From positions 1 to 36,738 of the forward strand of contig CAJUTH010000035.1 in NCBI GenBank assembly GCA_910589275.1: DNA of 36,738 bases, written 5' to 3'. The DNA is from an uncultured Dorea sp. (lineage in GTDB: Bacteria > Bacillota > Clostridia > Lachnospirales > Lachnospiraceae). Of the stretch, positions 16,059-24,450 are shown piece after piece. The notes below the pieces were generated by a model. It saw only the letters and a list, made by a program, of their open reading frames with translations. It was not told the origin of the DNA and did not search any database. A program made the position numbers and the translations under genes. Positions within the stretch are counted from its first letter, which is position 1. Each line of letters begins with the position of its first letter.

Positions 16059-18221
16059 TCATGATATAAAATGCATCTGCCATGCACGGTACTCCCCCAT
16101 CGCTTCCGGCACCGGCACCCCCGCATATTCCAGCGCGCCCCCATCATAGATCCTGCCGTCTTCTTCGCAATAGTATTTCTTCTGCGGATCAAGCCCCATG
16201 CACTTCACATAAACGACCGGCGCATTCGCATGTGCCGAAAGGGATACCACATTCAGAAGCGCCTCGCTTTTATCCTCCGCCACAAAGCTCCACGCCGCAA
16301 TATCCTTGTCTTTTCCCGGCTGGCTTAAGCGGTAATACTCGCCGTTCTGGATCAGATCCCAATACTTCTTATAATCCGCAATCTGTTTTCTGACCGCTTC
16401 TTTTTCCTCATCAGACAAAAGCGATGGATCCAGCTCATAGCCGAAAGTCCCCGCCATGGCCGTCACGCCTCTCGTATGGATATCGGTAATCCTGCCGGTC
16501 TGGTGGTTTGGGGAAGCGGACACATGGGATCCCACCGCAGAAACCGGATATCCAAAGGACGTCCCATGCTGAATCCAGATTCTTTCTATCGCGTCCGTAT
16601 TATCGCTGCACCAGATCTGAGGCGTATAATAAAGCATCCCCGCGTCAAACCTTCCGCCTCCCCCGGCGCAGCCCTCTATCAGAATATCCGGGTATTTCTG
16701 AATCAGGCGCTCCAAAAAATCATACACGCCCAGTACATATTCATACATGATTTTTCCGTAATTCTGGCATCCTTCCGCCGCAGTATAAACATCGCAGATA
16801 CTCCGGTTCATATCCATTTTGATATAACGGATGTCCGCCGAATCGATCACTCTGGAAATCTGGCCGAATATGTGATCCACCACTTCCTTTCTGGAAAAAT
16901 CAAGCACAAGCTGATTCCTGCATCTTACCGGCTTCCTTCCGGGAACTGCGAAAGCCCAGTCCGGGTGCTCATGGTATAAGCCGCTGTCCTCGTTTACCAT
17001 CTCCGGCTCGATCCAGATTCCAAAGTCCATTCCCATGCCCCGGATCTGATCCGCCAGCTCCTTCAGCGTTCCGCAAAGCTTTTCTTCATTGGCATACCAG
17101 TCGCCCAGTCCCCTGTTATCATCCTCTCTGTGCCCGAACCATCCGTCGTCCAGCACAAACATTTCTGCCCCAAGCTCCGCGGCCCCTCTCGCAATATCAA
17201 GGATTTTCCCGCCGTCAAAATCTATATAAGCCGCCTCCCAGCTATTGATCAGCACAGGCCTTCTCGCGGTTTTGTATTTTCCCCGGCAGACATGATGGCG
17301 GATCAGGCGGTGGTAAATATGGGACAAGGACGCAAACCCCTGCGGTGTATAGGCAAACGCAGCCTCCGGCGTATAAAAACACTTCCCCGGGGCCAGCGGA
17401 TAATCCAGCATTTCCCCGGAAAACCCAATCTGCGCCCTTGTCTGGCAGATCTGGTCTTTCTCCACCTCAAACATGAAATTTCCGCTGTACAAAAGCATCA
17501 TGCCGTAACAGTTCCCCACATGTTCCCCTGCCTCTTTGTCCGCAAGTATAAAAAACGGATTGTGCTGGTGGCCTGACATCCCTCTCCGGCTCCCGAAGCT
17601 CTGATTCCCATGAATGACCGGGCTTCTTTCCAGATTCCTCTCCATGGCATGGCGCCCATAAAAGTGCAGCAGGTCAAAATCACCCTGAACAAAATCCAGC
17701 GCTCCGCTGTATGCCTTCCCCACATACAATTCTTCTGTTCCCTGATTCCTGATCACCGCGCTCCGGGTGATCACATCCAGTTCCGGAAGAACTCCGTATT
17801 TTAAAATAACCTCCGCCCCAAACGCTTCGTCCCCCAGCACGATTTCCAGCGTCCGGGCCTCTAACGTCTCTGCATAAACCGCCGGAAGTCCCTGTATCAC
17901 ATATTTTCCTTCCAGAAAACGGTGGGAGCGGTATCTGAAATCGACTCCGTATACTCCTTTGCTATTGCGGATATTGACCGCCGGGCTCCGAAAGTCTCCA
18001 TTTCCATAGCATGGATATTCCATGGGAAGTGTGTCCGGCGATATGCTCCTGTCTTCTCCCGCATCGTAGGGATTGCCCGAAAATCCCCTTTCCCTGTTCT
18101 GCACCAGATAACTCATGTCGCAGTCTGTTTTCGGCCCGTAATACAAATGCAGCACAAAACCCAGCTCTGTAATCCCCATCTGATACGTTGTATTCTTCGT
18201 ATGCAATGATAATATTTCCAT
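16059..18221 (-). CDS. GH36 alpha-galactosidase
   Basis: Retaining alpha-galactosidase of glycoside hydrolase family 36, 720 residues, releasing galactose from raffinose-type sugars or galactomannan oligomers; no signal peptide, so intracellular. Domains: N-terminal beta-sandwich (1-330), TIM barrel (about 330-650) and C-terminal beta domain. Catalytic nucleophile Asp470 in YIKMDMNRS and acid/base Asp540 in WCSDNTDAIER; the 70-residue gap is the family value. FVLDDGWFGHR and EGCAGGGGRFD are also present. ATG 18221 (MEILSLHTKN) has AAGGA before it; a longer start at 18242 is possible. Last gene of the sugar ABC operon, with a hairpin at 18283-18317 between it and the permease gene. Confidence 0.93.
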   Translation of the reverse strand: MEILSLHTKNTTYQMGITELGFVLHLYYGPKTDCDMSYLVQNRERGFSGNPYDAGEDRSISPDTLPMEYPCYGNGDFRSPAVNIRNSKGVYGVDFRYRSHRFLEGKYVIQGLPAVYAETLEARTLEIVLGDEAFGAEVILKYGVLPELDVITRSAVIRNQGTEELYVGKAYSGALDFVQGDFDLLHFYGRHAMERNLERSPVIHGNQSFGSRRGMSGHQHNPFFILADKEAGEHVGNCYGMMLLYSGNFMFEVEKDQICQTRAQIGFSGEMLDYPLAPGKCFYTPEAAFAYTPQGFASLSHIYHRLIRHHVCRGKYKTARRPVLINSWEAAYIDFDGGKILDIARGAAELGAEMFVLDDGWFGHREDDNRGLGDWYANEEKLCGTLKELADQIRGMGMDFGIWIEPEMVNEDSGLYHEHPDWAFAVPGRKPVRCRNQLVLDFSRKEVVDHIFGQISRVIDSADIRYIKMDMNRSICDVYTAAEGCQNYGKIMYEYVLGVYDFLERLIQKYPDILIEGCAGGGGRFDAGMLYYTPQIWCSDNTDAIERIWIQHGTSFGYPVSAVGSHVSASPNHQTGRITDIHTRGVTAMAGTFGYELDPSLLSDEEKEAVRKQIADYKKYWDLIQNGEYYRLSQPGKDKDIAAWSFVAEDKSEALLNVVSLSAHANAPVVYVKCMGLDPQKKYYCEEDGRIYDGGALEYAGVPVPEAMGEYRAWQMHFIS

Positions 18222-18282
18222 AGTACATTTATTTCCTTCCATGTAAAATAATAACGGTTCTCTAAAGTACAAATATATGCAA

Positions 18283-18317
18283 ACAGGATGTTCCCGGAAA
18301 ATGCAGGAACATCCTGT
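18283..18317. promoter_or_regulatory. intercistronic hairpin between permease and alpha-galactosidase
   Basis: A perfect 12-bp stem ACAGGATGTTCC / GGAACATCCTGT with an 11-base loop. On the minus strand only a short TTTG follows, so it is more likely an mRNA-stabilising or attenuating hairpin than a full terminator. Confidence 0.6.
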
Positions 18318-18356
18318 CTCTATAGGTGTACAATGAATTGGAAAGTATCGGTTTGA

Positions 18357-19177
18357 TTATTTTCCTCCTGTCATTGCCACGCCTTCGATGAAATGTCTCT
18401 GGAAGCACAGGTACAGCACAACCATCGGAAGCATTGCAAGGAGCGAGCCATCAGTACCGGGTAGTTGGTACTAAACTGCCCGTTTAAGCTGGAAAGCCCG
18501 GCAGACAGGGTCGTTGAATTAATGTTCGTGTTGGCGACCAGAGGCCACATCAAATCCGTATATGCGAATACCGCCGTAAATACGGACAGCGCCGCAATGG
18601 AGGATTTGGTAAGCGGAAACATAATCTTAGTAAAGGTCTGCCATCTGGTACAGCCGTCTAAATATGCCGCCTCCGCCACCTCGTTGGGAATCCCCATATA
18701 AGCCTGCCTCAGGAAAAAGGTTCCGAAGGCGCTTACGATTCCCGGAAACACCAGTGAAAATATGGTGTCTGTCATGCCCATTTTTGCAATCATCTGGTAC
18801 TGGGGAATAATGAAGATCTGCCCCGGTATCATCTGCTGCACGATGACTAACGTAAACAGGATGTTCTTTCCCTTAAAATTCAATTTCGCAAACGCATAGC
18901 CCGCCATGGAGCAGAAAACCACCGCGCATAACACACGCAGGAAGATCATCAGCGCCGTATTAAAATACAGGTTCCCAAAAGGAAGAAGGTCTACTGCCTT
19001 GGCAAAAGAACTGAAATTCCAGTTGGAAGGCAGGATCGTAGGCGGTATCTGCATAACCTCCGCGTTAGTCTTAAAAGCGGTAAGGAGCATCCATACAAAT
19101 GGGAACACCATAATAATGGAGCCTATGATCAGCGCTACATAGGTAAGCGCCGTCGTTACATTTTTCTTCTGTTTCAT
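18357..19177 (-). CDS. sugar ABC transporter permease (MalG type), C-terminal frameshift
   Basis: Inner-membrane permease of a carbohydrate ABC importer (CUT1). Six membrane segments, and the cytosolic EAA loop EAAYLDGCTRWQTFTKIMFPL that contacts the ATPase. GGGGGTGG precedes ATG 19177, the chosen start. After NYPVLMA (about 18450) the frame shifts: the original frame ends as nonsense at 18371, whereas the conserved tail SLLAMLPMVVLYLCFQRHF with EGVAMTGGK and TAA at 18357 lies in another frame. Compared with the usual MAGSLLA, about 4 bases seem lost. The last membrane segment is therefore altered and the importer may be inactive, or this is a sequencing error. Follows the other permease with overlap. 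Confidence 0.8.
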
Positions 19178-19190
19178 CTGCTGCCACCCC

Positions 19191-20075
19191 CTATACTTCG
19201 TAGTTGACCCATTTCTTCTGGCCAACGAACTGTATTGCCGTAATGATACCGATCAGAAGTACCGTCCAGATCACGATCGCCGACGCATACCCCCTATTGC
19301 CGGATATGAAGGACTCCCGGTAAAACAGATAGATCAGCGACTGGGCTTTGCTGAGTGCAGGGTTCCCCTCCCCGACCATCATATACAGCAGGTCATACAC
19401 CTTCAAAGACGCCATCAGCCTCATGATCAGCACCACGAACAGCGTGGGCGATACCATGGGAAGGGTGATGTACCGGAACTGCTGCAGCTTGGTACAGCCG
19501 TCAAGGCTTGCCGCCTCGTAATAGCTCTTGGAAATATTCTGGATCCCGGATAAGAGCAGTACCGCGTCATATCCAAGGGCGCTCCAGACTGCCACGATCG
19601 CCACGGTAATAATGACCACGTTCGGGTTGGTAATCCAGTCGATGTCCGTGTGGAATACCGTATTGATAATGCCGTACTCGGAGTTGAACATCCATTTCCA
19701 CACCATGGCTACCGCGGCGGGCGCCACTACCATCGGCAGGAAAAAGATTGCCCGGAACGCTACCTTGCCTTTGATCCTTGCATTCAAAAGAATCGCAACC
19801 ACCAGCGCCAGAAGAACCCCTACCGGAACGGTCAGGATACAGAACAGCACCGTATTCCATGTGGCGCGCCAGAATTCTGCGTCCGAGAACATCTTCGCAT
19901 AATTGGCAAAAGCTACAAACTCACGTCCGCCAAATACCTTAGCCGATGAAAAGCTTAATATAATCGTATCGATAAAAGGATACACATTCAAAACAAGCAG
20001 GCCGATGATGGTGGGCGCTATCATCAGATAGCCCCACTTATTATCCTGATCAAGCCCTTTTCTCTTTTTCTTCAT
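19191..20075 (-). CDS. sugar ABC transporter permease (MalF type)
   Basis: Partner permease of the same CUT1 importer, about 294 residues with six membrane segments starting at YLMIAPTIIGLLVLNVYPFI. EAA loop: YYEAASLDGCTKLQQFRYITLPM. ATG 20075 is preferred because GGGGG sits 8 bases upstream; an upstream ATG at 20090 is open. Order on the strand: binding protein, this gene, second permease, alpha-galactosidase. As in most CUT1 operons no ATPase is present; a shared MsmK-type ATPase from elsewhere is assumed. Confidence 0.92.
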   Translation of the reverse strand: MKKKRKGLDQDNKWGYLMIAPTIIGLLVLNVYPFIDTIILSFSSAKVFGGREFVAFANYAKMFSDAEFWRATWNTVLFCILTVPVGVLLALVVAILLNARIKGKVAFRAIFFLPMVVAPAAVAMVWKWMFNSEYGIINTVFHTDIDWITNPNVVIITVAIVAVWSALGYDAVLLLSGIQNISKSYYEAASLDGCTKLQQFRYITLPMVSPTLFVVLIMRLMASLKVYDLLYMMVGEGNPALSKAQSLIYLFYRESFISGNRGYASAIVIWTVLLIGIITAIQFVGQKKWVNYEV

Positions 20076-20092
20076 CAAGAATTCCCCCATTT

Positions 20093-20125
20093 ATGGCTGC
20101 TGCCGTTTTCATTCCCAGCAGCCAT
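20093..20125. promoter_or_regulatory. intercistronic hairpin after the binding-protein gene
   Basis: ATGGCTGCTG (20093-20102) and CAGCAGCCAT (20116-20125) pair perfectly. Such hairpins between binding-protein and permease genes commonly raise the ratio of binding protein to permease. Confidence 0.6.
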
Positions 20126-20138
20126 CGATTATTTTCTC

Positions 20139-21413
20139 TTACTCTTCCATTGCCTCCGTCACAAGCGACTGTATTTTCTCAATTCCTTCGTCTACGCTCA
20201 CGGTACCCGCATAGATATCCAGCATGGTCTGTTCTACCTTCGGCTCCCAGGACGGTCTGGACGGATTGTTCACATATTTTACGCTGTAATCAAATTCGCC
20301 GATCAGGTTCTCAAGGGTAAGCTCGCAGCCTTTGTCTGCAAAGCTTGTAACCCACGCTTCCTCAAGCCCGTTGTATGCTGGGATTGCGGCTCCGGATTCA
20401 CCCTGAATCTTCTGAGCTTCCTCAGAGCCTAAGAATTTCAGGAAATCCATCGCAAGGTCTTTGTTCTTCCCCTTTGCGGCCGTTGCATAGGATACGCTGT
20501 TGGAAATAGAGGCGCGTCCGTCGCCTTCCGCCGGATCCGGGCACTTCGGAAGCGCCGCCACATCCCATTTTCCATTCATGTCCTCATAAGTCGTACACAG
20601 ATTGATCAGATCCCAGTTGCCGGCATAATACATAGCGCCCTCCCCGGAGAAAAACATCTCGGCCGCGCCTGTGTTGGCAAACTGTTCCTGCGTTGGGCAC
20701 CAGTCATTTCCCTGCAGTCCGACATAGTACTCAATCGCATCCGACGTTGCCGCCTCTGTATATTCCGCCTGAGTACCGTCTTCATTCAAAATCTTCCCGC
20801 CGTTCTGGTATACAAAGTTCCAGTATCCGATCTGGTCGTGAGAATATGCCATATATCCGTACTTGCCTGTCTCGTCATAAATCTTCTGGGAGGCGCTCTC
20901 CAAATCGTCCCAAGTCCATGTATCGTCCGGGTAAGAAACCTTTGCCGCGTCAAACAGTTCTTTGTTGTAAAGAAGGCCCACAATATCCTTATCCTTGGGT
21001 ACACCGTAGAGCTTTCCGTCGCTTCCGGTGGCATTCGCAACGGAAACCTCGGAATAATCCGCCGCATCCACAATCTCAGAACAGTCTGCAAGGATTCCGT
21101 TGTCCGCATATTTGTAGATCTGGTTGGAATGCATCCAGAAGATATCCGGCATAGAATTGCTGGTCGCCGACGCCTCTAACTTCGTCCAGTACTCGTCCCA
21201 TCCTACTGCCTGTACCTCAATCGTTACATCCTCGTGCTCCTCCATATAAGCCTCTGCCATTGCTTCCATTCCGGCCTTCTGTCCCTGATCCCAGATCTGG
21301 AAAACCAGATGTCCGTCGGAAGCTCCGCCTCCCTTAGAACCGCATGCCGCAAGTCCAAGAACCATTGCTCCGGCCAGTGTTACAGCCATTCCTTTTTTCA
21401 TCCACTTGTTCAT
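20139..21413 (-). CDS. sugar ABC transporter substrate-binding lipoprotein
   Basis: Extracellular solute-binding protein family 1, 424 residues, anchored as a lipoprotein: signal peptide MNKWMKKGMAVTLAGAMVLG with lipobox LAAC (Cys24), then a Gly/Ser linker. HLVFQIWDQGQKAGMEAMA and MPDIFWMHSNQIYKYADNG are typical. It captures the oligosaccharide for the two permeases downstream. Because the operon ends in an alpha-galactosidase, raffinose, melibiose or galacto-oligosaccharides are the likely ligands. First gene after the promoter at 21523-21551. Confidence 0.93.
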   Translation of the reverse strand: MNKWMKKGMAVTLAGAMVLGLAACGSKGGGASDGHLVFQIWDQGQKAGMEAMAEAYMEEHEDVTIEVQAVGWDEYWTKLEASATSNSMPDIFWMHSNQIYKYADNGILADCSEIVDAADYSEVSVANATGSDGKLYGVPKDKDIVGLLYNKELFDAAKVSYPDDTWTWDDLESASQKIYDETGKYGYMAYSHDQIGYWNFVYQNGGKILNEDGTQAEYTEAATSDAIEYYVGLQGNDWCPTQEQFANTGAAEMFFSGEGAMYYAGNWDLINLCTTYEDMNGKWDVAALPKCPDPAEGDGRASISNSVSYATAAKGKNKDLAMDFLKFLGSEEAQKIQGESGAAIPAYNGLEEAWVTSFADKGCELTLENLIGEFDYSVKYVNNPSRPSWEPKVEQTMLDIYAGTVSVDEGIEKIQSLVTEAMEE

Positions 21414-21522
21414 ATTTTCCCTCCTGCTTTTTGTTAAAGACGCAAAAATATACCCAAATTAAACATCACAAACAAACCGGCCGGATTTATCTGCCTTTAC
21501 GCCTATCCTTTGGATTATCTGT

Positions 21523-21551
21523 ATTATATCTGTTTCTAAAGGAGATTGAAA
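21523..21551 (-). promoter_or_regulatory. promoter of the alpha-galactoside uptake operon
   Basis: Minus-strand TTTCAA (21546-21551), 17-base spacer, TATAAT (21523-21528), about 110 bases before the binding-protein start. The divergent araC-type gene starts 115 bases on the other side, so its product can bind between. Confidence 0.6.
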
Positions 21552-21665
21552 TAGCCTGTGCAATCACGTTATATATGATATTGCAACATTTCTACCTATT
21601 TTCCATATTTCTATTTGCATTTTGGTATATATTGCGTCTAAAATAGAAAAAAGGAGGTTTTTCCC

Positions 21666-22520
21666 ATGAGCGACATCTTCCACGTATTTCAGAATCAGAA
21701 TTTTATCGATCTGTGTATGTATCAGTTTGGATATGCGCAGAATGACCCTTTATCGTCTTTCGGCCCCCATGTCCGCTCCCATTATCTGTTCCATTACGTC
21801 ATTTCCGGCGCTGGGAGACTGCAGGCAACCGACGCCAAAGGCGTCGACCACACTTATCATATCAAAGGCGGACAGGGATTTCTCATTGTCCCGGAACAGA
21901 TCACGACCTACACCTCCAGCGAAGACCGTCCTTGGGAATATACTTGGATTGAATTTGACGGCATGCATGCAAAAGAAGCCATGCTGATTGCCGGGCTTTC
22001 CGCCGACAATCCCATATACCGCTCAGATAACAAAGAACTGTCCTCCAGACTGAAGGACAGTATGCTCTACATCTGCCATCACGAAAATGAAACGCCGTTT
22101 CACCTGATGTCTTATCTATACATGTTTCTGGACTGCCTGATGCGCTCCTCCTCAACGCGTACCACCCCCAAAACAGAAGGGATGAGCCGGTACTATCTGG
22201 AATGGGCCATGACGTACATTGACCAGAATTTCCACACGGACATATCCGTTGCGGATATCGCAGACTCCTGCAAAATCCACCGAAACTATCTGGGCAAGAT
22301 ATTCCGCGAAAACTTAGGCGTCAGTCCACAAGAATTTCTGATAAGTTTCCGGATGAAAAAAGCGGTGCAGCTTCTGACTGCCACCAAATTTTCCATTAAA
22401 GAAATCGGAAATGCAGTCGGCTACCCGAACCAACTGCATTTCTCAAGGGCGTTCAAAAATGTATATGGCATTTCTCCAAGGGAATACCGTACAAAGCATT
22501 ATTCCGGGCCTCTGGTTTAA
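21666..22520 (+). CDS. AraC-family regulator of the alpha-galactoside operon
   Basis: Transcription activator, 284 residues: N-terminal cupin-like sugar-sensing domain (about 30-160, with RSHYLFHYVISGAGRLQ and GQGFLIVPEQITTY) and two C-terminal HTH units (about 180-280, ISVADIADSCKIHRNYLGKIF and SIKEIGNAVGYPNQLHFSRA, then YGISPREYR). Divergent from the ABC transporter/alpha-galactosidase operon, the arrangement of RafR/MsmR-type activators, so control of that operon is likely. AAGGAGG precedes the ATG. A candidate promoter TTGCAA-17-CATATT lies near 21582-21610. Complete. Confidence 0.92.
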   Translation: MSDIFHVFQNQNFIDLCMYQFGYAQNDPLSSFGPHVRSHYLFHYVISGAGRLQATDAKGVDHTYHIKGGQGFLIVPEQITTYTSSEDRPWEYTWIEFDGMHAKEAMLIAGLSADNPIYRSDNKELSSRLKDSMLYICHHENETPFHLMSYLYMFLDCLMRSSSTRTTPKTEGMSRYYLEWAMTYIDQNFHTDISVADIADSCKIHRNYLGKIFRENLGVSPQEFLISFRMKKAVQLLTATKFSIKEIGNAVGYPNQLHFSRAFKNVYGISPREYRTKHYSGPLV

Positions 22521-22529
22521 CCGGAGGCC
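22507..22529 (+). terminator. terminator between convergent araC-type and slipin genes
   Basis: GGCCTCTGG pairs with CCGGAGGCC around TTTAA, spanning the araC stop codon, followed by GGTTTGGTTATT. T content is modest. Confidence 0.6.
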
Positions 22530-22536
22530 GGTTTGG

Positions 22537-23643
22537 TTATTGCGCTTTTCCAAATAATATCCCTCCAAGCTGCTCTAAAATCCCCGCGCTGCCGTTTACG
22601 GAAATCTCCCCCACCTTCCCGCAGATCTTCTCCAGATACTCCAGTTCCTTCAGCTTATACAGCGTCTGGTTCTCGTCCATCAGCTTCGCCGTATTCAGAA
22701 GCGACCGGGTGGAGGCCACCTCCTCCCTTCTGGCGATCACGCTGGCCTGCGCCGTCTTCTCCGCCACCAGCACCGAGTTCATGATCTCCCGGATTTCTCC
22801 CGGCAGGATGATATCTTTAATCCCGGCGCTTAAGAAATTCACGCAGAACATCCCCTCCCTTTCCTTTAAGGCGGTATAGATTTCCCCGGAGATCTTCTCC
22901 TTTGATTCCAGTATCTCATCCAGCTTGTAATTCCCCACGATCTCCCGGATTGCAAGCTGCGCGGATGAATGGAGCTGTCTGTTTAGATCCGAGACCTTTT
23001 CTGCAAATTCCACCGCATCCCGGATCTGATACATACAGGCAATGTTCATCCGGATCCCGATCTTATCCCGGGTCAGAATCTCCTGCCCAAGAATGTCTAG
23101 CTGTTTCTGCTTCATATCGTATACCTGATAGGTTATCCTGTGCTTATAGTTCCAAAAACGGTAAATGCCCTTGGCGTACCTGCCCTGAAGCACGTTATCG
23201 TAATATACCAGCCCGATCTCGCCCTCCCCGGCCTGCATTTCCGTATAGAGCCTTTTGGGAAGAACCGACAACATCTGCTTGGTCACCCCGTCGTCCATCT
23301 GCGGCTCCTCCATGGAGACAGCCCTGACCGCATACTGGTCAAATACGTTCCAGAAGGTGTACTCCCCGCAGTCCGCATAAGCTGCCAGCTTGCCGTTCTT
23401 GTACACGAAGCCTGCAAAGCCGTCCGGTATCTCTGCATGGAGGACGGAACCTGCGAAAGTCTGATCCTTGTTCAGTATCTGGTATGGGATCTCCCTGTAA
23501 GACAGCTCCCCCTCCATTTCTTCTATCTCAACCTGATATCCCAGCGCTTTTGGGAAATGATAGGTTCCAGCCGTTATCATTTTCTGGAACCGGCCGTTCT
23601 TCACTACAAATCCAGCCTGATTTTCCTTAATTATGTACTTCAT
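22537..23643 (-). CDS. SPFH/band-7 slipin family protein (RtcB-associated type)
   Basis: Stomatin-like protein of 368 residues. The SPFH domain spans about 170-320 (LDILGQEILTRDKIGIRMNI, EIVGNYKLDEILESKE, IILPGEIREIMN) and ends in the conserved EEVASTRSLLNTAKLMDEN with a helical tail. Before it come three copies of a beta-hairpin unit (about 2-30, 69-98, 136-165), each with AGFVVKNG, AGFVYKNG or IGLVYYDN followed by a GTYHF, GEYTFW or GIYRFW end. There is no N-terminal membrane segment, so it may coat membranes or form a cage without spanning them. GGAGGAGCGGGGG precedes the start. It lies on the same strand as rtcB, 807 bases downstream; this slipin type recurs beside rtcB in other bacteria, as I recall. 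Its role in RNA repair is unproven. Confidence 0.88.
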   Translation of the reverse strand: MKYIIKENQAGFVVKNGRFQKMITAGTYHFPKALGYQVEIEEMEGELSYREIPYQILNKDQTFAGSVLHAEIPDGFAGFVYKNGKLAAYADCGEYTFWNVFDQYAVRAVSMEEPQMDDGVTKQMLSVLPKRLYTEMQAGEGEIGLVYYDNVLQGRYAKGIYRFWNYKHRITYQVYDMKQKQLDILGQEILTRDKIGIRMNIACMYQIRDAVEFAEKVSDLNRQLHSSAQLAIREIVGNYKLDEILESKEKISGEIYTALKEREGMFCVNFLSAGIKDIILPGEIREIMNSVLVAEKTAQASVIARREEVASTRSLLNTAKLMDENQTLYKLKELEYLEKICGKVGEISVNGSAGILEQLGGILFGKAQ

Positions 23644-23649
23644 CCCCCG

Positions 23650-24212
23650 CTCCTCCTATCTTTCTTCTCATTATCATTTTCATACAGATACCCTGATCTC
23701 ACTACATTAACGTGGAAGCTTAATTCAGCAGACAGGTAAACTCCAAGCTCCATATGGACACAGCGCTGCGGCCAGCCATAATGCAGGAGTCAAAGCCCCA
23801 TGCAGGCATGGCACAGCCGCCAGCCATGATGCAGAAGCCAGAGTCCGCCACAGCCGCCGGATATCCATGAGCTCATGGATTCCGGATTCGCTGCTTCGCG
23901 GTAATAAAGAGCCATCCTGCACCAGAAAAACCTCCCGGTTTGGGATTACCGCTCACCGGCGCCATAAAAGGCGCCGTACAGGCGGTACCCTTCCGGACAT
24001 TTTCTTCTTCAGGCTGCTGTTTATCCTTCCTGTCTGCGGTATCCTTAATCCTTCAGACGCCGGACCGGGCCGTTACAGCCCCCTCTCCGGCAGACGGCCC
24101 CATGCTTTGGCCGCCATATCCGAACAGGCTGCTATGCTGCGCACAGCATGGCGAAGTGTATCTTCCCACAAATATGGGAAACGCCGAAATCAGGATACCT
24201 GTATTTCCATTT
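23650..24212 (-). other. hairpin-rich non-coding stretch between tRNA-mimic RNA and slipin gene
   Basis: No convincing gene. On the minus strand it is a chain of stems: TTCCCA/TGGGAA (about 24165-24182), ATGCTG/CAGCAT (about 24132-24150), GCCGGA/TCCGGC with an inner GGCC stem (about 24058-24092), ACCGC/GCGGT enclosing GGCGCC/GGCGCC (about 23945-23985) and AAACC/GGTTT before a T tract (about 23927-23942). An imperfect tandem repeat of about 40-50 bp around CCAGCCATAATGCAG / CCAGCCATGATGCAG lies at 23770-23850. It may be the 3' part of a long structured RNA from the rtcB transcript. Confidence 0.4.
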
Positions 24213-24353
24213 CGCGGATTTGAACCGCAGGCTTTTTTAGCCTTAACCTTAACATTTGTGTGCTCTTCCCCTGAGCTACCATTTACATGGGAGGGATTCG
24301 AACCCCCGACACCACAATCTTCCTGTACACTGATTACCCGGTAACCAGCACAC
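24213..24353 (-). ncRNA. circularly permuted tRNA-like RNA (Y RNA-like), rtcB-associated
   Basis: Read on the minus strand. Core 24317-24256 in order: TTGTG (24317-24313); 5-base variable loop; T arm GGGGG-TTCGAAT-CCCTC (24307-24291); stem CCAT/ATGG closed by GTAA, a GNRA tetraloop (24290-24279); TA (positions 8-9); D arm GCTC-AGGGGAA-GAGC (24276-24262); A; CACAA (24260-24256), which pairs 5 of 5 with TTGTG. So all four tRNA arms form, but the acceptor is sealed and the free ends lie at the anticodon loop. The 5' flank is a 13-bp hairpin with loop CGG (24353-24325). The 3' flank holds AGGC..GCCT (24243-24229) and a second T-arm-like hairpin with loop TTCAAAT (24229-24213). Bacterial Y RNAs have this topology. 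RNA ends and expression are unknown. Confidence 0.65.
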
Positions 24354-24450
24354 TTGTGAAATATTTATGGCATACCGGACAGCACGCTGCCGGCACCGCC
24401 GGGCAGGAGGCAGCCTCCAATGCCCAAGCCTCTATAAATTATTTCCAAAA

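Noticed and set aside
23725..23922. Minus-strand ORF of 65 codons with an internal repeat
   Set aside because: No ribosome site, odd composition, and it lies in hairpin and tandem-repeat DNA; probably chance.
24213..24290. A normal linear tRNA using the D arm at 24262-24276 and the T arm at 24213-24229
   Set aside because: The 5' (TAAATGG) and 3' (AAATGGA) acceptor strands do not pair and no anticodon stem forms; the permuted pairing is complete instead.
24256..24317. Possible att site or decayed tRNA pair
   Set aside because: Random decay would not leave four intact paired arms with a GNRA cap; no integrase or element border lies near.
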